NCBI GenBank assembly: GCA_001784535.1
Contig: MFRJ01000017.1
Span: 1,952 to 11,098 of the forward strand
Direction of reading: 5' to 3'
Length of the DNA stretch: 9,147 nucleotides
Source of the DNA: Candidatus Melainabacteria bacterium GWA2_34_9
Lineage (GTDB): Bacteria > Cyanobacteriota > Vampirovibrionia > Gastranaerophilales > UBA9971
The notes under the pieces are model-generated. The model was given only the letters and a program-made list of their open reading frames with translations. It ran no database searches and was not told the DNA's origin. Of the stretch, positions 5,792 to 9,147 are shown piece after piece (the stretch's first letter is position 1; each line of letters opens with the position of its first letter). The position numbers and the translations under genes are program-made.

Positions 5792-6433
5792 ATGACCAAC
5801 AAAACACAAAATAAATTTGCCTATTACCTCGGAAACTCAATGTACATAAACGTAACCAACTTATGCACAAACGAATGCGTGTCATGTATAAAAAGTGCAA
5901 CTGACAGCGTCGGCGGAGTAAATTTAGTTCTGAAAGAGGAAGATTTTTCCCACAAGGACATAATCAGGGAAATAAAAGAAACTTTTATTGATAATACAAA
6001 GGAAATTGTTTTTTGCGGGTATGGAGAGCCTTTAATCAAGCTTGATATAGTTAAAAACGTCGCAAAATTCATAAAACAAAATTATCCTGATGTTCAAGTC
6101 AGGGTAAATTCAAATGGGCACGGAAATTTAATCCATAAAAGAAATATAGTTCCTGAATTAATTGGGCTTATAGATAAAATTTCGATAAGCCTGAACGCAG
6201 AAAATTCAGAGCTTTATCAGGAACTTTCAAAATCAAGTTATGATGCAGAAACAGTGTATCAGGCAGTTAAGGATTTTATTTCTGAGTGTGTTAAAAATGG
6301 CATTGATACAACCGCAACAATAGTTACAGGTTATGGTGATTATAAAATAGACGTCGAAAAATGCAAAAAAATAACGGAGGAATTAGGGGCAAAATTTAGG
6401 ATTCGCGAATGGCTTCCGCAAGGGTACAGTTAA
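5792..6433 (+). CDS. TatD-associated-type radical SAM protein
   Basis: The 213-residue product is a small radical SAM enzyme. The cluster-binding motif is C25-TNE-C29-VS-C32, the standard CX3CX2C, preceded by YINVTNLCTN. EIVFCGYGEP (71-80) contains the SAM-binding GGE-like motif as GYGEP. VRVNSNGHGNLIHKRNIVPE (103-122) and DKISISLNAENSELYQEL (128-145) are later barrel strands, and the C-terminus (CKKITEELGAKFRIREW) ends the family in the usual way. This pattern agrees closely with the TatD-linked radical SAM family, which is often encoded beside or fused to a TatD-type metal-dependent hydrolase; its reaction is not known to me. No tatD gene is in this window. It is short for a radical SAM protein but complete for this family, with no SPASM extension. 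ATG 5792 is chosen because residues YINVTN follow closely. It has its own promoter. Confidence 0.85.
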   Translation: MTNKTQNKFAYYLGNSMYINVTNLCTNECVSCIKSATDSVGGVNLVLKEEDFSHKDIIREIKETFIDNTKEIVFCGYGEPLIKLDIVKNVAKFIKQNYPDVQVRVNSNGHGNLIHKRNIVPELIGLIDKISISLNAENSELYQELSKSSYDAETVYQAVKDFISECVKNGIDTTATIVTGYGDYKIDVEKCKKITEELGAKFRIREWLPQGYS

Positions 6434-6463
6434 AATCTTTATAAACATTTAACATTCTATTGG

Positions 6464-6492
6464 TTTACACAAACTTTTTAGCGTATTTTAAT
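6464..6492 (+). promoter_or_regulatory. Candidate promoter of the acetate-CoA ligase gene
   Basis: TTTACA (6464-6469) and TTTAAT (6487-6492) lie 17 bases apart, each one base from consensus. Transcription would begin near 6499, inside the palindrome at 6496-6507, and give a leader of about 30 bases containing the ribosome site GAGAGGA (6514-6520). Confidence 0.5.
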
Positions 6493-6495
6493 AAG

Positions 6496-6507
6496 AATAT
6501 CGATATT
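6496..6507. promoter_or_regulatory. Perfect 12-base palindrome at the predicted transcription start
   Basis: AATATCGATATT is a perfect palindrome centred about eight bases downstream of the predicted -10 of the acetate-CoA ligase gene, a position where a bound dimeric regulator could block initiation. It is short and AT-rich, so it may be chance. Confidence 0.3.
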
Positions 6508-6528
6508 ATTTTAGAGAGGAAACGGAAA

Positions 6529-8694
6529 ATGAGTAAAGAACTTGATGCGATAATGCAACCCAAATCAATTGCTATAATTGGTGCTTCAACAAAAGAAGGT
6601 GCGGTCGGCAACGAAATTTTAAGCAATCTTATAAAATATGGTTTTACAGGTGATTTATATCCTGTAAACCCAAAAGCAGAAGAAATATGCGGTTTAAAAG
6701 TCTATAAAAGTATTCTTGATATTTCAGGCAGTATTGATATGGCAGTAATAATCATTCCTAAAGATTTTGTTCCTGCTGCAATCGATGAATGTGCCCAAAA
6801 AGGTGTTAAAGGTCTTGTAATTATTTCTGCAGGCTATAAAGAAACAGGCGCAGAAGGATTAAAAGCCGAACAGGCATTGGCTGAACAAGTTAAAAAATAT
6901 GGAATGAGATTAGTCGGTCCAAACTGTCTTGGCGTTATAAACACAGCTTCAGAGGTTAGATTAGACGCTTCATTTGCGATGGCGTTGCCTAGAGCAGGCA
7001 GAACAGCTTTTATTTCTCAGTCAGGAGCTTTAGGTGCAGCTATTTTAAATCTTCTGGAAGATTTAAAAGTTGGATTAAGCCAGTTTGTTTCTATCGGAAA
7101 TGCCGCAGATTGCACAACAGAAACCTTTCTTGATTACTGGAAAGACGAACCAAATACAGATCAAATTTTATTATATATGGAAACAATCTCTGATCCTGCT
7201 GAATTCAGCAGGCTTTCAAAAGAAGTTTCCAAGAAAAAACCTATAATAGCTATTAAAGCAGGAAGATCAGCAGCAGGAGCTTCAGCAGCTTCTTCACACA
7301 CCGGCTCATTGGCAGGTGCAGACCTTGCAGCAGACGCTCTTTTGAAACAAAGTGGCGTTATAAGAGCTAACTCCGTTCTTGAAATGTTTGAAGTAGCTCA
7401 GGCTTTTGAAAATTGTCCTATTCCGAAAGATAAAAGAGTTGCAGTAATTACAAACTCAGGTGGACCGGGAATTATGGCAACTGACGCAATTTGTGAGCTA
7501 GGCTTAGAAATGGCAACTATCTCCGACAAAACAAAAGAATATTTAAGAAGCTTCCTCCCGGCAGCGGCAAGCGTAAAAAATCCTATTGATATGATTGCTA
7601 CAGCTCCTCTTGAGCATTATCCAAAAACTCTTGAAGCTGTTATAGCTGATGAAAATGTTGATGCGATTATGATGATTTCCGTTCCATTTGCTAACGTGGA
7701 CCCTATGGAAATTGCTAAAACCGTTATGGACGTTAAAGCTAAGCATCCGGAGAAACCTATTCTTTGCGTTATGATGACGCCAAGCAATTTCTTCAATGAG
7801 CTCAGCAAAATCAAAACAAATATTCCTTTCTATCAATATCCTGAATCAGCTGCAAATTCTATTGCTAAGCTTTATCAACAGCGCGTGTGGATGGAAAGAC
7901 AAGAAGGAAAAACACCTAACTTCAGTGTAAATAAAAATAAAGCAAAAGATATTATTGCTTCTGCGCTTAAAGAAGGCAGAGGGCAGCTTACGACTTTAGA
8001 GTCAATAGATGTTCTTGATGCTTATGGTATTAGAACATGTAAATATGCTTTTGCTTCAAACGTTAATGAAGCAGCTAACGAAGCAAATAAAATAGGTTAT
8101 CCTGTTGTAATGAAAATTACATCAACAAAAATTTCTCACAAAACAGAAGTTGGTGGTGTAATTGTTGGAATTACAAGCGAAGAAAACCTTAGAGAAGAAT
8201 ATGATGCGCTTATCCAAAGGCTCGAAGCAAGAAATATTGCGCAAGACCTTGACGGCGTAATTATTCAGGAAATGGTCAAAGGCAACCGAGAAATGGTTTG
8301 CGGTGTTGCAACAGACCCACAATACGGACACTTGATGATGTTCGGACTAGGCGGTATCTTTGTAGAAACCCTTAAAGACGTTGCTTTTAGAGTAAATCCT
8401 CTTACTGATATTGACGTAAAAGAAATGGTTCAGTCAGTAAAAGCTTATAAAATTTTAAAAGGCGCAAGAGGAGAAGGTTCTGCTAATATTGACCAGATAG
8501 AAGAAACTCTTTTAAGACTTTCTCAACTTGTAACAGATTTTAGCTTCATTAAAGAACTCGACATCAACCCTCTGAAAATTTCCGACAAAACAGCGGAAGG
8601 CGTTGCGGTTGACGGACGTATCGAAGTTAATATGGAAGAAGCCAAGAAAGCACTCGGGCTTGGTTGCTGCTGTTCAGGCAACTGCTGCTCATAA
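6529..8694 (+). CDS. acdA: Acetate-CoA ligase (ADP-forming), fused alpha-beta subunits
   Basis: The 721-residue cytoplasmic enzyme converts acetyl-CoA (or another acyl-CoA), ADP and phosphate to the acid, CoA and ATP, giving substrate-level ATP in fermentation. The N-terminal CoA-binding Rossmann domain (about 6-130) carries IAIIGASTKEGAVGNEIL. The succinyl-CoA-ligase-like region (about 150-460) contains FISQSGALGAAI (161-172), SHTGSLAGAD (256-265) with the phosphorylated His257, and ITNSGGPGIMATDA (307-320). The C-terminal ATP-grasp domain (about 475-705) contains YPVVMKI, SHKTEVGGVIVGI (536-548) with the second conserved His537, and FGLGGIFVE (605-613). Both subunits are thus fused at full length. 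ATG 6529 is preceded by GAGAGGA (6514-6520); an in-frame TTG at 6460 would add residues not seen in the family. The last residues, GCCCSGNCCS, form a cysteine-rich tail foreign to the fold. Substrate range (acetyl, propionyl, aryl) is not decidable. Related proteins include acetyltransferase Pat-type fusions, but no GNAT domain is present. Confidence 0.93.
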   Translation: MSKELDAIMQPKSIAIIGASTKEGAVGNEILSNLIKYGFTGDLYPVNPKAEEICGLKVYKSILDISGSIDMAVIIIPKDFVPAAIDECAQKGVKGLVIISAGYKETGAEGLKAEQALAEQVKKYGMRLVGPNCLGVINTASEVRLDASFAMALPRAGRTAFISQSGALGAAILNLLEDLKVGLSQFVSIGNAADCTTETFLDYWKDEPNTDQILLYMETISDPAEFSRLSKEVSKKKPIIAIKAGRSAAGASAASSHTGSLAGADLAADALLKQSGVIRANSVLEMFEVAQAFENCPIPKDKRVAVITNSGGPGIMATDAICELGLEMATISDKTKEYLRSFLPAAASVKNPIDMIATAPLEHYPKTLEAVIADENVDAIMMISVPFANVDPMEIAKTVMDVKAKHPEKPILCVMMTPSNFFNELSKIKTNIPFYQYPESAANSIAKLYQQRVWMERQEGKTPNFSVNKNKAKDIIASALKEGRGQLTTLESIDVLDAYGIRTCKYAFASNVNEAANEANKIGYPVVMKITSTKISHKTEVGGVIVGITSEENLREEYDALIQRLEARNIAQDLDGVIIQEMVKGNREMVCGVATDPQYGHLMMFGLGGIFVETLKDVAFRVNPLTDIDVKEMVQSVKAYKILKGARGEGSANIDQIEETLLRLSQLVTDFSFIKELDINPLKISDKTAEGVAVDGRIEVNMEEAKKALGLGCCCSGNCCS

Positions 8695-8711
8695 TTAAAT
8701 AAGTTGATATT

Positions 8712-8746
8712 AAAAAGACAGGCTATTTTAACAGCCTGTCTTTTTT
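8712..8746. terminator. Rho-independent terminator, probably bidirectional
   Basis: Perfect arms AAAAAGACAGGCT (8712-8724) and AGCCTGTCTTTTT (8733-8745) flank an eight-base loop. The hairpin is followed by T on the plus strand and, being A-flanked on the other side, also by T on the minus strand. It sits 17 bases after the ligase stop and immediately after the stop of the convergent small gene, so it can serve both. Confidence 0.92.
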
Positions 8747-8747
8747 C

Positions 8748-9014
8748 TTAAATTGCAACATTTTCTTCTTGAAGAGCCACACCTGCTATTTGAGTATCAA
8801 GCACGGCAAGCTTTTTCAGAGGACCTTTTCCTGTTTTTTCAATAAGTTTTGGTGATTGTTCATTTGCACCGGCAATAATTTGTTTGATTTCCTGATAAAC
8901 AGCCTCGCTGTTTTCCACATATAAAACCAGAGGAGGACCTACTATTTTTAAGAAAATAAGGACAGGTTTTCTTGTTTTAACTTGTGGTGCAGGGGATGGG
9001 GTATACTGGTTCAT
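8748..9014 (-). CDS. Small protein of unknown function, 88 residues
   Basis: The protein is not recognised. Start ATG (9014-9012, minus strand) is supported by AGGAG at 9027-9023 with an eight-base gap; an upstream in-frame ATG at 9044 lies before this ribosome site and is less likely. The N-terminus (1-16) is Pro- and Lys-rich and looks flexible. Residues 17-35 (PVLIFLKIVGPPLVLYVEN) are hydrophobic and beta-like, but contain Lys and a Gly-Pro-Pro, so they are not a convincing membrane segment. A helix-like region (38-50) follows, then a GPLKKLAVLDTQIAGVALQE strand-like end. No cysteines, signal peptide or catalytic motif are seen. The balanced composition, the good ribosome site, a consensus -10 box and a shared terminator argue for a real gene. 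It is convergent with the acetate-CoA ligase gene and may have no functional link to it. Confidence 0.75.
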   Translation of the reverse strand: MNQYTPSPAPQVKTRKPVLIFLKIVGPPLVLYVENSEAVYQEIKQIIAGANEQSPKLIEKTGKGPLKKLAVLDTQIAGVALQEENVAI

Positions 9015-9040
9015 TTTTAATTCTCCTATTAATAAAAAAG

Positions 9041-9071
9041 TCACGCTACCATATTATACATGACAGCGTGA
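9041..9071 (-). promoter_or_regulatory. -10 box inside a 31-base dyad: promoter/operator of the small minus-strand gene
   Basis: On the minus strand a perfect TATAAT occupies 9058-9053, about 40 bases before the start codon, with no good -35 box 16-18 bases upstream. It sits at the centre of an inverted repeat: TCACGCT (9041-9047) and AGCGTGA (9065-9071) match perfectly, and the arms extend with CAT/ATG after two mismatches. The centre at 9056 lies within the -10 box. This arrangement suits a repressor site, or an activator site compensating for the missing -35. Confidence 0.5.
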
Positions 9072-9087
9072 AAAACATGTGAGGTGG

Positions 9088-9114
9088 TTGTTGTTGTGGA
9101 CACAATTTTATAAT
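9088..9114 (+). promoter_or_regulatory. Possible rightward promoter at the window end
   Basis: TATAAT (9109-9114) on the plus strand has a TTGTTG (9088-9093) at a short 15-base spacing. It could drive a gene beyond the right edge, but no coding start is visible in the remaining 33 bases. The rest of 9072-9147 shows nothing I can name. Confidence 0.2.
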
Positions 9115-9147
9115 ATTGTTTTAAACTTGAAGTTTCATCCACTATAA

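Noticed and set aside
5824..6072. Minus-strand ORF inside the radical SAM gene
   Set aside because: It is antisense to the CX3CX2C-containing conserved region and shows no supporting signals.
6460..6528. TTG at 6460 as start of the acetate-CoA ligase
   Set aside because: It lies within the predicted promoter and lacks a ribosome site; ATG 6529 follows GAGAGGA and matches the family N-terminus.
7543..7836. Minus-strand ORFs inside the ligase gene, also at 7617-7814 and 8122-8331
   Set aside because: They are antisense to strongly conserved coding sequence, with no ribosome sites and no recognisable protein features.
1..9147. tRNA, rRNA, CRISPR array, insertion sequence or phage genes
   Set aside because: I saw no cloverleaf-like sequence, no regularly spaced repeats, no transposase or integrase motifs and no long terminal inverted repeats.

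Overview
This is an AT-rich bacterial window carrying seven complete protein-coding genes read left to right, one gene that enters from the left edge, one small gene read leftwards near the right edge, and the remains of at least one decayed gene. Shine-Dalgarno sequences, consensus -35/-10 promoters and a classical rho-independent terminator show it is bacterial. No marker gene fixes the taxon. The low GC, an ADP-forming acetate-CoA ligase of fermentative type, a TatD-associated radical SAM protein, and a hypothetical protein with an F-x-G motif near its N-terminus would suit an anaerobic gut bacterium. Candidatus Gastranaerophilales/Melainabacteria is my best guess, with Firmicutes as the alternative; both are inference.

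Region 1 (2-4860) is a surface-sugar locus. In order it holds the C-terminal part of a radical SAM/SPASM protein, an extended SDR NAD-dependent sugar epimerase/dehydratase (one-base overlap), a 287-base gap with a possible minus-strand gene relic, a NeuB/SpsE-family nonulosonate synthase with a C-terminal SAF domain, an SpsF-family cytidylyltransferase-like protein (one-base overlap), a decayed SAM-dependent methyltransferase whose two ends survive without its core, and a PseG/SpsG-like UDP-sugar hydrolase. The synthase/SpsF/SpsG trio is the recognised signature of sialic-acid-like (nonulosonic acid) or spore-coat-type polysaccharide sugar synthesis. The exact sugar cannot be read from the sequence. 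The synthase would condense a hexosamine-derived precursor released by the SpsG-like hydrolase with phosphoenolpyruvate, and the SpsF-like protein would activate the product.

Region 2 (4980-5723) is a lone, otherwise unrecognised 247-residue protein with an HExxH zinc-protease motif and a downstream R-E-A-F-A motif, resembling the catalytic domain of anthrax-lethal-factor-like gluzincins. It is the most novel-looking gene here.

Region 3 (5742-8746) holds a TatD-associated-type radical SAM protein behind a near-consensus promoter, then a full-length fused acetate-CoA ligase (ADP-forming) with both family histidines and an unusual cysteine-rich C-terminal tail, closed by a strong terminator.

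Region 4 (8748-9147) holds an 88-residue leftward gene of unknown function, convergent with the ligase. Its -10 box sits at the centre of a 31-base dyad that looks like an operator. The last ~75 bases hold no gene I can support.

The sugar locus looks more AT-rich than the ligase gene and contains gene debris, which fits a rearranging and perhaps transferred accessory locus beside ordinary housekeeping metabolism.
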